This document shows, piece by piece, positions 31,787-40,225 of a DNA stretch of 64,000 nucleotides (positions are counted from its first letter, which is position 1; each line of letters opens with the position of its first letter). This DNA comes from Pseudomonas sp. Irchel 3E13. GTDB taxonomy: Bacteria; Pseudomonadota; Gammaproteobacteria; Pseudomonadales; Pseudomonadaceae. A model generated the notes under the pieces. It saw only the letters and a list, made by a program, of their open reading frames with translations. It had not been told where the DNA came from and searched no databases. The translations under genes were made by a program, and so were the position numbers. The stretch covers positions 248,001-312,000 of the forward strand of contig NZ_FYDX01000010.1 in assembly GCF_900187455.1 (NCBI RefSeq), written 5' to 3'.

Positions 31787-32636
31787 CGCCTTCGAGCACC
31801 AGCACCACCACGGCCAGCCAGATCGGCAGGTACGTCAGCCATTGATCCTGGGCGATGCTTTCGCCCAGGAGCAGGGCCACCATCACCAACAGCACCGGCT
31901 CGACGTAGCTGAGCAGGCCGAACAGGCTGAACGCCAGCACCCGGCTTGCCAGCACGTAGCTGATCAGCGCCAGGGCGCTGATCGCCCCCAGCAGCGGGAT
32001 CAGGCCATAGAGTTGCGGATGGCTGGCCAGGTCGTCCGCGCTCAGCGGGCCCTTGATCACGAAATACAGCGCCGCCGGCATCAGCAGGCACATGTCCGCC
32101 CACAGCCCGCCGAGGTGGTCGGTGCGCAGCCGTTTGCGCAGCACGAAATAGATCGGATAACCACCGGCCACCACCAGGGTTTCCCAGGCGAAACTGCCGT
32201 GCTGGAACAGTTCGTGGCCAACGCCGGTGATGGCGAAAAACACCGCCACTTTCTGCAGGCGCGACAGGCGTTCGCCGTACACCAACCGCCCGGTCAGGAC
32301 CATGGTCAGCGGCAGCAGGAAATACCCCAGCGACACTTCCAGGCTGCGCCCGTGCAGCGGCGCCCAGAGAAACAGCCACAATTGCACGCCCATCAGCGCC
32401 GACGTGCCGCACAGGCCAAGGAGTAACGCCGGGGTCCGGCGGATGCGCGCCAGCAGCCCGGTGACCAGCGGCCAGTCGCGGCTGATCAGCATGAACAGGG
32501 TGATGCATGGCAGGGTCAGGAGCATGCGCCAGCCGAAGATTTCCTCGCCATCGAGCGGGGCGAGGAGGGAGGTGTAGTAATACATCACGGCGAACAGGCA
32601 GGATGCCATCACCGATAAAGCAATGCCTCTGGACAA
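31749..32636 (-). CDS. rarD: RarD-type EamA family transporter
   Basis: This 295-residue protein has ten hydrophobic segments and the RarD pattern. MSRGIALSVMASCLFAVMYYYT and GEEIFGWRMLLTLPCITLF open it. WLFLWAPLHGRSLEVSLGYFLLPL and SYVEPVLLVMVALLLGE follow at the expected positions. RarD members are inner-membrane permeases of the drug/metabolite transporter superfamily (chloramphenicol-sensitive type) with poorly defined substrates. It overlaps the TerC-family gene by 38 bp at the 3' end. The phosphodiesterase gene lies 43 bp upstream on the same strand, so the two may share a transcript. Confidence 0.88.
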   Translation of the reverse strand: MSRGIALSVMASCLFAVMYYYTSLLAPLDGEEIFGWRMLLTLPCITLFMLISRDWPLVTGLLARIRRTPALLLGLCGTSALMGVQLWLFLWAPLHGRSLEVSLGYFLLPLTMVLTGRLVYGERLSRLQKVAVFFAITGVGHELFQHGSFAWETLVVAGGYPIYFVLRKRLRTDHLGGLWADMCLLMPAALYFVIKGPLSADDLASHPQLYGLIPLLGAISALALISYVLASRVLAFSLFGLLSYVEPVLLVMVALLLGESIAQDQWLTYLPIWLAVVVLVLEGVRHLLRQRRRPV

Positions 32637-32679
32637 GGGGGCCTCGATACAACGAAAAGCGGGGGGAAGGATTGACCGG

Positions 32680-34260
32680 TCATGATCTCAGGGGCGCCAC
32701 CGGTTCGGCAACCATCGCCCCGGTCGGTTGTTCGGCCAGAGCGTTGATGAAGTCGTTCAGGGGCATGGGCCGGCCAAACAGGTAGCCCTGTTGGTAATCC
32801 ACCTGGTAGCGGGCCAGGTAGTCGCGTTGCTCGGTGGTTTCCACGCCTTCGGCGACGATACCCAGGCCGAGCTTGCCCGACAGTTCGATGATGCTGTCGA
32901 GAATGTGCAGCGACAGCGCATCGACGCCAATCATGGCGACGAAGCTCTGGTCGATCTTCAAGTAATCCACTTCGAACTGGCGCAGATAGCTCAGGCTCGA
33001 CTGGCCGGTGCCGAAATCATCGATGGCCAGCAGCACGCCGAGCGTGTGCAGGCGTTCGAACAGGTGGTCGGTGGTGTCGCTGGGGATGATCGGCGTGCGC
33101 TCGGTCAGTTCCAGGGTGAGCCTCACCCGACCTGGCGGGAAGCGCGCCAGCAGCGCCTGGCAATCGTCGTACAGGGAGAGGTCCTGGCAGTGCGCGGCGG
33201 TGATGTTGATGCCCAGGTGGAAACCGTCCTCGAAGGTATGGGCCAGCGGCGCCAGTTGCTCGCCGACCTTCTCCATCAGGCGCCGGGTCATGGGCACGAT
33301 CAGGCCGCTGTGCTCGGCATAGGGAATGAACAGGTCGGGGCGCACCAGGCCCTCGCGCGGATGCTGCCAGCGCATCAGCACTTCGGCGCCGGACCAACGG
33401 TAGTCGCCGTTGCGCACCACGGGCTGGAAGTAGGGGAGGAATTCGTCGGCATCCAGCGCCCGTTGCAGTTCCGCCCGCTGCGACGAAGCGCGGCGCAACT
33501 GCCAGTAGCAGGCGGCGCCGGCGCTGACGCCGAGAAACAGCAGCAGGCCAAACAACGCCGGGTATTCGCTGCGTATCAGTTGCCAGGTCTGCCCGGGGCC
33601 GAAGCCGCTGTGCAGGGAAAAGGCATAGCGCTGCGAGCGCACCTGCTCGGCCGCCAGGGCGTAGCCGGGCACCGGGCCGTCGTTGACCTTGCCGCGCTGG
33701 TCGATCCAGTGCCCGCCGACCTGCAGACGCAGGTCGATGTTCGGTGCGATAAGACGCAGGGCGCTGGTCAGGTGGTCGCCGTCGAGGGTGCTGATGGCGC
33801 CTTTCTCGCCTTCGGTGAGGCGGTACACCAGCAGCGGATGGCCGGGTGACACCGAGTTGCCGTTCATCAGCCACAGGCTACCCTCGGTGTAGTCGGCCGG
33901 ATTGACCTTTTCCCGGAAGTCGCCGAACAGCGAGGTGCAGTAGATCTCGTCGTGGAAGGTCAGGTTGGTGGAGCGTACGAAGGAGCGCCGGGTGACCTGC
34001 TCGCGCAGCGCCAGGTTGACCTGCTCGCAGGGCTGGCCGGCCAGTGGCAGCAGGTCGCGGGCGGCACCGGCGACGTTGTCCAGCACCCGCTCCAGGTGGC
34101 TGACCGCTTCATGCGCGCTGCCCAGCGCCCGCGCCTGCAATTCGCGTTGGGCCTGCCAGTGCATGATCGCCAGGCCGCAGACCACCGGGACCGCGCCCAC
34201 CAGCCAAGGCACCAGGCGGCGCGTGAGGCGGCCGCGGTTACGGGAATACTGCAGAGGCAT
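32680..34260 (-). CDS. CSS-motif/EAL cyclic-di-GMP phosphodiesterase
   Basis: This protein has 526 residues. A first membrane helix (about 16-34) precedes a periplasmic CSS sensor domain with conserved cysteines in LAGQPCEQVN and EIYCTSLFGDF. A second helix near residue 240 leads to a C-terminal EAL domain. The EAL signature appears as EVLMRW, a variant of EALLR. Other catalytic landmarks are present: NITAAHCQD, LELTERTP, DDFGTGQSSLSYL, LKIDQSFV and AEGVET. CSS-EAL enzymes degrade c-di-GMP, and the CSS disulfide state controls activity through the periplasmic redox system. It fits control of biofilm and surface adhesin genes, which are abundant here, though the link is inferred. Confidence 0.9.
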   Translation of the reverse strand: MPLQYSRNRGRLTRRLVPWLVGAVPVVCGLAIMHWQAQRELQARALGSAHEAVSHLERVLDNVAGAARDLLPLAGQPCEQVNLALREQVTRRSFVRSTNLTFHDEIYCTSLFGDFREKVNPADYTEGSLWLMNGNSVSPGHPLLVYRLTEGEKGAISTLDGDHLTSALRLIAPNIDLRLQVGGHWIDQRGKVNDGPVPGYALAAEQVRSQRYAFSLHSGFGPGQTWQLIRSEYPALFGLLLFLGVSAGAACYWQLRRASSQRAELQRALDADEFLPYFQPVVRNGDYRWSGAEVLMRWQHPREGLVRPDLFIPYAEHSGLIVPMTRRLMEKVGEQLAPLAHTFEDGFHLGINITAAHCQDLSLYDDCQALLARFPPGRVRLTLELTERTPIIPSDTTDHLFERLHTLGVLLAIDDFGTGQSSLSYLRQFEVDYLKIDQSFVAMIGVDALSLHILDSIIELSGKLGLGIVAEGVETTEQRDYLARYQVDYQQGYLFGRPMPLNDFINALAEQPTGAMVAEPVAPLRS

Positions 34261-34622
34261 GCCGGGTCCGTCCGTGTGTTTGGTGTTCGCTCATGATAGC
34301 GGAGAGATAACCGGGCGCCGGGGCGGGGCGCCTGCTATTGGTTGTAGGCGGGGCGGGGCCTGTACGCGGTGCGCGACAAATTCATTTACGCCCTGTAGAA
34401 TCGCGTTACGCATACAATAATAAGGTTCCCCGCCTCATGGGGAATCAAGCCCGCCGGGAATGGTCCCCTATGAAGTGTCATGGGTTCAAACTGATTTATG
34501 GTGACTACCTCGCCCGCAGTGTGAGGGGCATCTCTTGCGCGCCACCAGATTCTTCCGCATCGACCGCAGGTAACGCTGGCTACAACCGTTATTGAACCGT
34601 TTTGATGATGAGGAATACGAAC
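34261..34622. other. Divergent intergenic region upstream of hppD
   Basis: These 362 bases separate the minus-strand phosphodiesterase from hppD. No open frame here has coding character. The stretch from 34400 to 34430 is AT-rich (CATACAATAATAAGG) and probably contains the hppD promoter, but no regulator site was recognised. A GAGGAA Shine-Dalgarno lies eight bases before the hppD ATG at 34623. Confidence 0.5.
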
Positions 34623-35699
34623 ATGGCAGATATCTTCGAGAACCCGATGGGCCTGATGGGCTTCGAATTCATTGAATTCGCCTCGCCGACCCCGGGCACC
34701 CTTGAGCCGATCTTCCAGATCATGGGCTTCACCAAGGTCGCCACCCACCGCTCCAAGGACGTACACCTGTACCGTCAGGGCGATATCAACCTGATCCTGA
34801 ACAACGAGCCGAAAAGCGTCGCGTCGTATTTCGCCGCCGAGCATGGCCCGTCGGTCTGCGGCATGGCCTTCCGCGTGCGCAACGCCCATGCCGCCTACGC
34901 CCGGGCCCTGGAGCTGGGCGCGCAGCCGGTGGAAATCGAAACCGGCCCGATGGAACTGCGCCTGCCGGCGATCAAGGGTATTGGCGGTGCGCCGCTGTAC
35001 CTGATCGACCGCTTCGAAGAAGGCAGCTCGATCTATGACATCGACTTCAACTTCATCGAAGGTGTAGACCGCAATCCGGTCGGCGCCGGCCTGAAGCTCA
35101 TCGATCACCTGACCCACAACGTCTATCGCGGGCGCATGGCCTACTGGGCCGGCTTCTACGAGAAGCTGTTCAACTTCCGCGAGATCCGCTACTTCGACAT
35201 CAAGGGCGAATACACCGGCCTGACCTCCAAGGCCATGACCGCGCCGGACGGCATGATCCGCATCCCGTTGAACGAAGAATCGTCCAAGGGCGCCGGGCAG
35301 ATCGAAGAGTTCCTGATGCAGTTCAACGGTGAAGGGATCCAGCACGTCGCCTTCCTCACCGACGACCTGCTCAAGAGCTGGGATACCCTGAAGCAGATGG
35401 GCATGCGCTTCATGACCGCGCCGCCGGAAACCTACTATGAAATGCTCGAAGGTCGCCTGCCGGCTCACGGTGAGCCGACCGCCGAACTGCAGTCCCGCGG
35501 CATCCTGCTGGACGGCTCGTCCAACCCGGGCGATAAGCGCCTGCTGCTGCAGATCTTCTCGGAAACCCTGATGGGCCCGGTGTTCTTCGAATTCATCCAG
35601 CGCAAGGGCGACGATGGTTTCGGCGAGGGCAACTTCAAGGCGCTGTTCGAGTCGATCGAGCGTGACCAGGTTCGTCGTGGCGTGCTTAGCGCCGACTGA
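34623..35699 (+). CDS. hppD: 4-Hydroxyphenylpyruvate dioxygenase
   Basis: This 358-residue enzyme converts 4-hydroxyphenylpyruvate to homogentisate in tyrosine catabolism, using O2 and Fe(II). The length is that of the characterised Pseudomonas enzyme. The iron ligands are visible: H162 in DHLTHNVYRG, H241 in GIQHVAFLTDD and E323 in VFFEFIQRKG. The N-terminal half is the degenerate vicinal-oxygen-chelate domain and the C-terminal half the catalytic one. ATG 34623 has a good ribosome-binding site, whereas the open frame seven codons upstream does not improve the alignment. A strong terminator follows. No other homogentisate-pathway genes are adjacent. Confidence 0.96.
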   Translation: MADIFENPMGLMGFEFIEFASPTPGTLEPIFQIMGFTKVATHRSKDVHLYRQGDINLILNNEPKSVASYFAAEHGPSVCGMAFRVRNAHAAYARALELGAQPVEIETGPMELRLPAIKGIGGAPLYLIDRFEEGSSIYDIDFNFIEGVDRNPVGAGLKLIDHLTHNVYRGRMAYWAGFYEKLFNFREIRYFDIKGEYTGLTSKAMTAPDGMIRIPLNEESSKGAGQIEEFLMQFNGEGIQHVAFLTDDLLKSWDTLKQMGMRFMTAPPETYYEMLEGRLPAHGEPTAELQSRGILLDGSSNPGDKRLLLQIFSETLMGPVFFEFIQRKGDDGFGEGNFKALFESIERDQVRRGVLSAD

Positions 35700-35711
35700 T
35701 AGCGGAAAGCA

Positions 35712-35741
35712 AAAAAAACGCCGGCATGCCGGCGTTTTTTT
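35712..35741. terminator. Intrinsic terminator of hppD
   Basis: A perfect palindrome CGCCGGCATGCCGGCG is flanked by a run of eight A and a run of seven T, 13 bases after the hppD stop. The symmetric tracts make it functional in both directions. Confidence 0.92.
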
Positions 35742-35759
35742 ATGGGTTTTCAGTGGCCC

Positions 35760-35829
35760 TTCGCGAGCAAGCTCGCTCCTACACGAGCGGCGCGGCTCAT
35801 GATGCTGTAGGAGCGAGCTTGCTCGCGAA
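35760..35829. repeat. Inverted REP-type repeat pair 2
   Basis: The same 24-base REP unit as at 29956 occurs at 35760-35783 and, inverted, at 35806-35829, separated by 22 bases. It sits between the hppD terminator and the end of the orphan CSS gene, a typical extragenic position. Confidence 0.88.
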
Positions 35830-35870
35830 AGGCCCCACAGGTTCAACCGCCTTGCATCCTTAAGCCCATT

Positions 35871-36671
35871 TCACACCCGCCGCGCGGTGGGCTGGCGTCG
35901 ACGGTACATCGCCCAGTAGCTACCGATGGCGGTCATCAGGCCGACCAACAGCAGCGACGGGGCGACGGCCAGGCTGTTTTCCAGCAACTGCCGGGCGGTA
36001 TGGCCCGGCCGATAGCCGACGTGCAGGGTGTAGCCGTACATCGGCGAGACCAGGCTTGCGTACTGCTCCATGTCCACGATGCCGGCGTTCTCCTGCACCT
36101 CGCCGCTGGCGCCGATCGATGTCGGCCCGAATTGCAGGATCACATTGGCCGGCTCACGGATGCCATTCAGCAGGCGCTGAAGAATCGCGCCGTCAGCCAC
36201 CGCCAGTACACCGTAGGGGTATTCCTGCAAGCGGTAGTAGAGAATCGCCGAGTCCGGGGTGTTGTCGTTGCCCGGTTCCAGGCGCAGCCGGTGATTGAAG
36301 TAGTCGCCGGGATCCACCAGCAGCCCGGACTCCCCGCGCAAGGTGCTGCAATAAGCACGATTCTCCCGGACCAGTGTCAGCGAACGCAGCTCGGGGTTTG
36401 CCACCACCTCGGTGTACAGCGTCGGCAGGGCCTTGTCGCACGGTAACTCTGCGAGGTTGAGTACCTTGTTGCTGGCTCCGTGCAGGGACTCGATCAGCCC
36501 GTCAACGCGCCGCAAGGCTTCGCGCTGGGCGGCATCGACGGACTCTTCGAGCTTCTTGTCCACCTGCCACGCCATCACCAGCAGGCCGCAGGCGACAGGT
36601 GCCAGACCGATCAACAGTGTGGTGAGCAGTTCGAGCAGCGCACGACCGGAATCAAAAGTACGAGAGGGCAT
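35871..36671 (-). CDS. Orphan CSS-motif sensor protein without EAL domain
   Basis: This 266-residue protein has the sensor architecture of CSS-EAL phosphodiesterases. A membrane helix (about 17-34) leads to a periplasmic domain with cysteines in LAELPCDKALPT and RAYCSTLRGE (CSS motif). A second helix (about 236-256) is followed by a short basic tail. It stops where an EAL domain would begin, and no EAL remnant lies downstream before the REP element. It may be a truncated gene, or a genuine EAL-less sensor that partners another protein. The intact CSS-EAL gene 2.4 kb away has a similar N-terminal organisation, which suggests paralogy. Confidence 0.78.
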   Translation of the reverse strand: MPSRTFDSGRALLELLTTLLIGLAPVACGLLVMAWQVDKKLEESVDAAQREALRRVDGLIESLHGASNKVLNLAELPCDKALPTLYTEVVANPELRSLTLVRENRAYCSTLRGESGLLVDPGDYFNHRLRLEPGNDNTPDSAILYYRLQEYPYGVLAVADGAILQRLLNGIREPANVILQFGPTSIGASGEVQENAGIVDMEQYASLVSPMYGYTLHVGYRPGHTARQLLENSLAVAPSLLLVGLMTAIGSYWAMYRRRQPTARRV

Positions 36672-36811
36672 GGTTCACCTATGTTGGAGGGCAGGGCCCG
36701 GCGTGGGGAAAGTCGCCGGGCCGAAGCCGATCAGCATAAGTGAGCGCTATACACCACTCCTGTACGAGAGCCAGACATGGCGTGTGTGAATGGTCGCTTC
36801 GTCGTCGATGG

Positions 36812-37516
36812 CTAACGGCCGCTTTTGCCTGCCAGGGCGGCCACCACCAAGTGGCCCACCGCGGCGCCGGAGGCCGGGTTCTGCCCGGTGATCAGCCGAC
36901 CTTCCTTCTGATCGGCAATGGCGAAGGCTTGCCAAGGCTCCTCGGCCTTGCAGTAGAGACCGCCACGGGCGCTCAGCTCGGTTTCGGTCAGGTACGGCAC
37001 GACCTTGTCCAGCTCGACCAGTTGTTCCTCTATATTGGAGAAACCGGTCACTTCGCGGTTCTTTACCAGCAAGCTGTTGTCGCTGAGCTTGATGTTCAGC
37101 AGGCCCACCGCACCATGGCAGACCGAGGAGACGACACCACCGTTCTCGAAAATCTGCCGGGCGATTTCTTGCAGGTCATGGTTGTCGGGAAAGTCCCAGA
37201 TCACACCATGGCCACCGGCGTAATAAATGGCCTGGTAGTCCCGGGCCTTGACCTGGCCCGGCGCCAGAGTGGTGCCAAGGCGGTTCATGAAGGCCTTGTC
37301 GTCGTACCATTGCCAGTCGATGTCCTGGGCCATGCTCAGGCTGTGCGGGTCGACCGGCACATAGCCGCCGGTGGGGCTGACGTAGTCGACGTGATAGCCG
37401 GCCTTTTGCAGTACATCGGCGAAATGCACCGCTTCGCCCAGCCACAGGCCGGTGGCGCGTTTCAGGTTGGGGTATTTGGCTGTGTTGGTCAGCACCACCA
37501 GAACTTGCTTGCTCAT
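36812..37516 (-). CDS. DJ-1/PfpI-family (Hsp31-like) glutamine amidotransferase-like protein
   Basis: This 234-residue protein has the class I glutamine amidotransferase-like fold with the nucleophilic elbow SSVCHGAVGLL (Cys then His). It also has DYQAIYYAGGHGVIWDFPDN and the ending ITGQNPASGAAVGHLVV. These features mark the Hsp31/YajL-like branch, whose members act as glyoxalase III, deglycase-like or chaperone proteins. Activity cannot be fixed from sequence. The ATG at 37516 starts the conserved KQVLVVLTNTAKYP strand, and the open frame to 37567 adds nothing conserved. It is divergent from the deaminase gene. Confidence 0.87.
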   Translation of the reverse strand: MSKQVLVVLTNTAKYPNLKRATGLWLGEAVHFADVLQKAGYHVDYVSPTGGYVPVDPHSLSMAQDIDWQWYDDKAFMNRLGTTLAPGQVKARDYQAIYYAGGHGVIWDFPDNHDLQEIARQIFENGGVVSSVCHGAVGLLNIKLSDNSLLVKNREVTGFSNIEEQLVELDKVVPYLTETELSARGGLYCKAEEPWQAFAIADQKEGRLITGQNPASGAAVGHLVVAALAGKSGR

Positions 37517-37662
37517 TGCGGTGATCCTTTTGAAGGGGTTGCACAGGCGGCAATTCGTGGACAGCAAAACGTATACAGCATAGCCGTCCGGCGAAAGCCC
37601 GCCATCCGCTATGGCGATGTGCTAGCGTTTAACCTTGATGCCTTGAATCAGGAGAGCCGGAC

Positions 37663-38133
37663 ATGGCAGATGCCCAGGAGCAATCGCAGGTTTTCATGCA
37701 GGCGGCCATCGACGAGGCGCGCAAGGGGCTGGAAGAAGGTGGCATTCCCATCGGTTCGGTGATCGTCCACAAGGGCCGGATCATCGGCCGTGGCCATAAC
37801 CGCCGGGTGCAGCAGGGCAGTGTGGTGCTACATGGCGAGATGGACGCGTTCGAGAACGCCGGCCGGCAGAACGCCAGCGTTTATGCCGAGGCCACGCTGT
37901 ACACCACGCTGTCGCCCTGTTCGATGTGCAGCGGGGCGATCCTGCTCTACGGTATCCGTGAAGTGGTAGTTGGCGAAAACCACACGTTCCTCGGCGAAGA
38001 AGCCTTGTTGCGGGAACGTGGAGTGCAGGTCACAGTGCTTCAGGACGAGCACTGCATCGGGCTGATGCGCCAGTTCATTCAGGCGCAACCCGCCCTCTGG
38101 AACGAAGACATCGGGCAGGAGTCCGAAGCCTGA
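37663..38133 (+). CDS. Cytosine deaminase of the small zinc (yeast Fcy1-like) type
   Basis: This 156-residue protein is a zinc CMP/dCMP-deaminase-fold enzyme. The zinc site is HGE in VVLHGEMDAFEN and PCSMC in YTTLSPCSMCSGA. The pattern GGIPIGSVIVHKG, GRGHNRRVQQGSVVLHGE, REVVVGENHTF and a C-terminal FI-AQPALWNEDIGQ follows yeast cytosine deaminase closely, rather than bacterial CodA or tRNA deaminase TadA. It would convert cytosine to uracil and ammonia. An AGGAG ribosome-binding site precedes the ATG. The histidine kinase gene follows 25 bp downstream. The NCS1 permease at 4912 could supply its substrate, but they are far apart. Confidence 0.85.
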   Translation: MADAQEQSQVFMQAAIDEARKGLEEGGIPIGSVIVHKGRIIGRGHNRRVQQGSVVLHGEMDAFENAGRQNASVYAEATLYTTLSPCSMCSGAILLYGIREVVVGENHTFLGEEALLRERGVQVTVLQDEHCIGLMRQFIQAQPALWNEDIGQESEA

Positions 38134-38158
38134 GTACCTGTAAGGAAGCGACTCGAAC

Positions 38159-40225
38159 ATGCACATCATTCATGTCGAACCCCGCCCGCTTCAGCAAGGC
38201 GGAATGAGCGAAGAGGTCCGTCAGTTCGACTGGAGCAAGACCTCCCTTGGGCCGATGCATCGCTGGCCGGCCTCGCTGCGTATCGCCGTCGATTTGTTGC
38301 TGGCGTCCAAGTTTCCCGGCTGCCTGGTCTGGGGCCGTGACATGGTCAGTATCCACAACGATGCCTTCGTGCCCATTCTCGGCACCAAGCCGGCGCCCTT
38401 GGGGCGTGGCTTCCACGAAGTCTGGAGCGACGTCTGGCACGATGTCGGCGCCTTGGCGTTCCGGGCCCTGCAGGGCGAGGCGGTGTTCCAGGAGAACCTG
38501 CCGCTGGTGACCAGCCGCAACGGCGTGCTGGAGCAGGTTTACTTCACGTTTTCCTACAGCCCGGTCCGGGACGAGAACGGCGATGTGGTCGGTTTTCTCG
38601 ATACCGTGCTGGAAACCACCAGCAACGTCGAATCGGAACGCCAATGGCGTGATCTGGCCTGTTCGTTCGAGAAACAGGTTCAGGAGCGCTCCACCGAGCA
38701 CCAGCGTCTGTGGGAACTGTCCAGCGACCTGATGCTGGTGGTGCAGGGTGATTTGCGCCTGCGCACCGTCAACCCGGCGTGCCGGCAACAGCTTGGCTGG
38801 GACGACGGGATTGTCGGGCAGACCCTGCTCGATATCGGGCACCCGGATGACACCGGCAATCTCGCCCAGTTGCTCGATGGCACCCAGCAAAGCGGCGAAG
38901 GGCGCTTGCGCCATGTCGACGGGCACTACCGCTGGTTCAGCTTCGGCGTCATGCCCGGTGCCGGCAGCGTTACCTTGGTGGGGCGCGACATTACCCAGGA
39001 GCGCGAGCGTGAAATGGCCTTGCGCCAGGCCGAGGAACTGCTGCGCCATGGCCAGAAGATGGAGGCCGTCGGCCAGTTGACCGGGGGCATGGCCCACGAT
39101 TTCAACAACCTGCTGGCGGGCATCAGCGCCAGCCTGGAAATGCTCGAACGGCGCGTCGCCAAGGGCCAGACCCAGGACCTCGGCAAGTACCTGCACGCCG
39201 CCCGCCAGGCTTCCGAACGTGCCGCGCAACTCACCCACCGGCTGCTCGCCTTCTCCCGTCGCCAGCCGCTGTCGCCGCGTCCCACCGACCTGAACGACCT
39301 GCTCAATGACATCCAGCCGCTGATTCTCCAGGTGATAGGCCCGGACGTGAACCTGCAACTCCAGGTCGACCCGCGGCCCTGGCTGATGCTGGTCGATATC
39401 AGCCAGATGGAAAACGCCCTGATCAACCTCTGCGCCAATGCCCGCGATGCCATGAACCGCCGTGGCAGCCTGAAGATCAGCACCAGCAATGAGCGTTGCG
39501 AGACCGCCATCCCGGGGCGCGATCTGCCGCCCGGCGACTACTGCTGCCTGCGGGTGGAAGACGATGGTTGCGGCATGGCCGCGGAGATTGTGCAGCGCGC
39601 CTTCGATCCGTTCTTCACCACTAAACCCGTGGGCGAGGGCACTGGCCTGGGCTTGTCGATGGTCTACGGTTTCGTCCGCCAGTCCGGCGGCGGCGTGTGG
39701 ATCACCTCGGAAGAGGGCCGCGGCACCCGCATCGAATTGTTGCTGCCGCGCTACGTCGGCCCGTCGCTGCCGCTGCCGCAACCTCTTAAAGTGCTGCCGG
39801 CAAGCCCGGCGCAATTGCGCAACGAGCGCATCTTGCTGATCGATGACGAGCCGAACCTGCGCATGTTGATCAAGGAGGCGCTGATGGATCAGGGGCTGGA
39901 GGTGCTGGACGCCGCGGATGCCACCAGCGGCCTGGCGTTGTACGACAGCGCCGGCCCGATCGATCTGGTGGTTTCCGATATCGGCCTGTCGGGCGGGATC
40001 AGCGGCGTTCAGGTAGCACAGCGCTTGCGCAGCCGTTCACCGGACCTGCCGGTGCTGTTCATCACCGGATTCACCGAAGAGGCCCTCGACCCCCGCGATA
40101 TGCTCGCACCGGGCCTGGAACTGATGACCAAGCCCTTCGGCCTTGACGCGCTGGTGCATAAAGTCACCGCCATGCTTCACCCGACCCGGCCACTGCTGGC
40201 GGACGGGGAGGTGCGTTCAGTCTGA
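38159..40225 (+). CDS. PAS-containing hybrid histidine kinase
   Basis: The 688-residue protein has an N-terminal PAS-like region beginning FDWSKTSLGPMHRWPASLR (a pattern common in soluble Pseudomonas kinases) and a second PAS (about 190-285). An HWE/NtrB-like HisKA follows with H313 in GGMAHDFNNLL. The HATPase contains NLCANARDAM, DDGCGM and GTGLGLSMV. A C-terminal receiver has IDDEPN and phosphoacceptor D607 in LVVSDIGLS. No membrane segments are seen, so it is cytosolic. Start 38159 has AAGGAAG upstream, and a second ATG at 38204 is possible. Its 3' end overlaps the convergent YbhN-like gene by 49 bp. Its cognate signal is unknown. Confidence 0.9.
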   Translation: MHIIHVEPRPLQQGGMSEEVRQFDWSKTSLGPMHRWPASLRIAVDLLLASKFPGCLVWGRDMVSIHNDAFVPILGTKPAPLGRGFHEVWSDVWHDVGALAFRALQGEAVFQENLPLVTSRNGVLEQVYFTFSYSPVRDENGDVVGFLDTVLETTSNVESERQWRDLACSFEKQVQERSTEHQRLWELSSDLMLVVQGDLRLRTVNPACRQQLGWDDGIVGQTLLDIGHPDDTGNLAQLLDGTQQSGEGRLRHVDGHYRWFSFGVMPGAGSVTLVGRDITQEREREMALRQAEELLRHGQKMEAVGQLTGGMAHDFNNLLAGISASLEMLERRVAKGQTQDLGKYLHAARQASERAAQLTHRLLAFSRRQPLSPRPTDLNDLLNDIQPLILQVIGPDVNLQLQVDPRPWLMLVDISQMENALINLCANARDAMNRRGSLKISTSNERCETAIPGRDLPPGDYCCLRVEDDGCGMAAEIVQRAFDPFFTTKPVGEGTGLGLSMVYGFVRQSGGGVWITSEEGRGTRIELLLPRYVGPSLPLPQPLKVLPASPAQLRNERILLIDDEPNLRMLIKEALMDQGLEVLDAADATSGLALYDSAGPIDLVVSDIGLSGGISGVQVAQRLRSRSPDLPVLFITGFTEEALDPRDMLAPGLELMTKPFGLDALVHKVTAMLHPTRPLLADGEVRSV

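Noticed and set aside
34338..34595. An 85-codon open frame upstream of hppD
   Set aside because: It has no ribosome-binding site and a non-protein-like composition. The region is better explained as promoter DNA.
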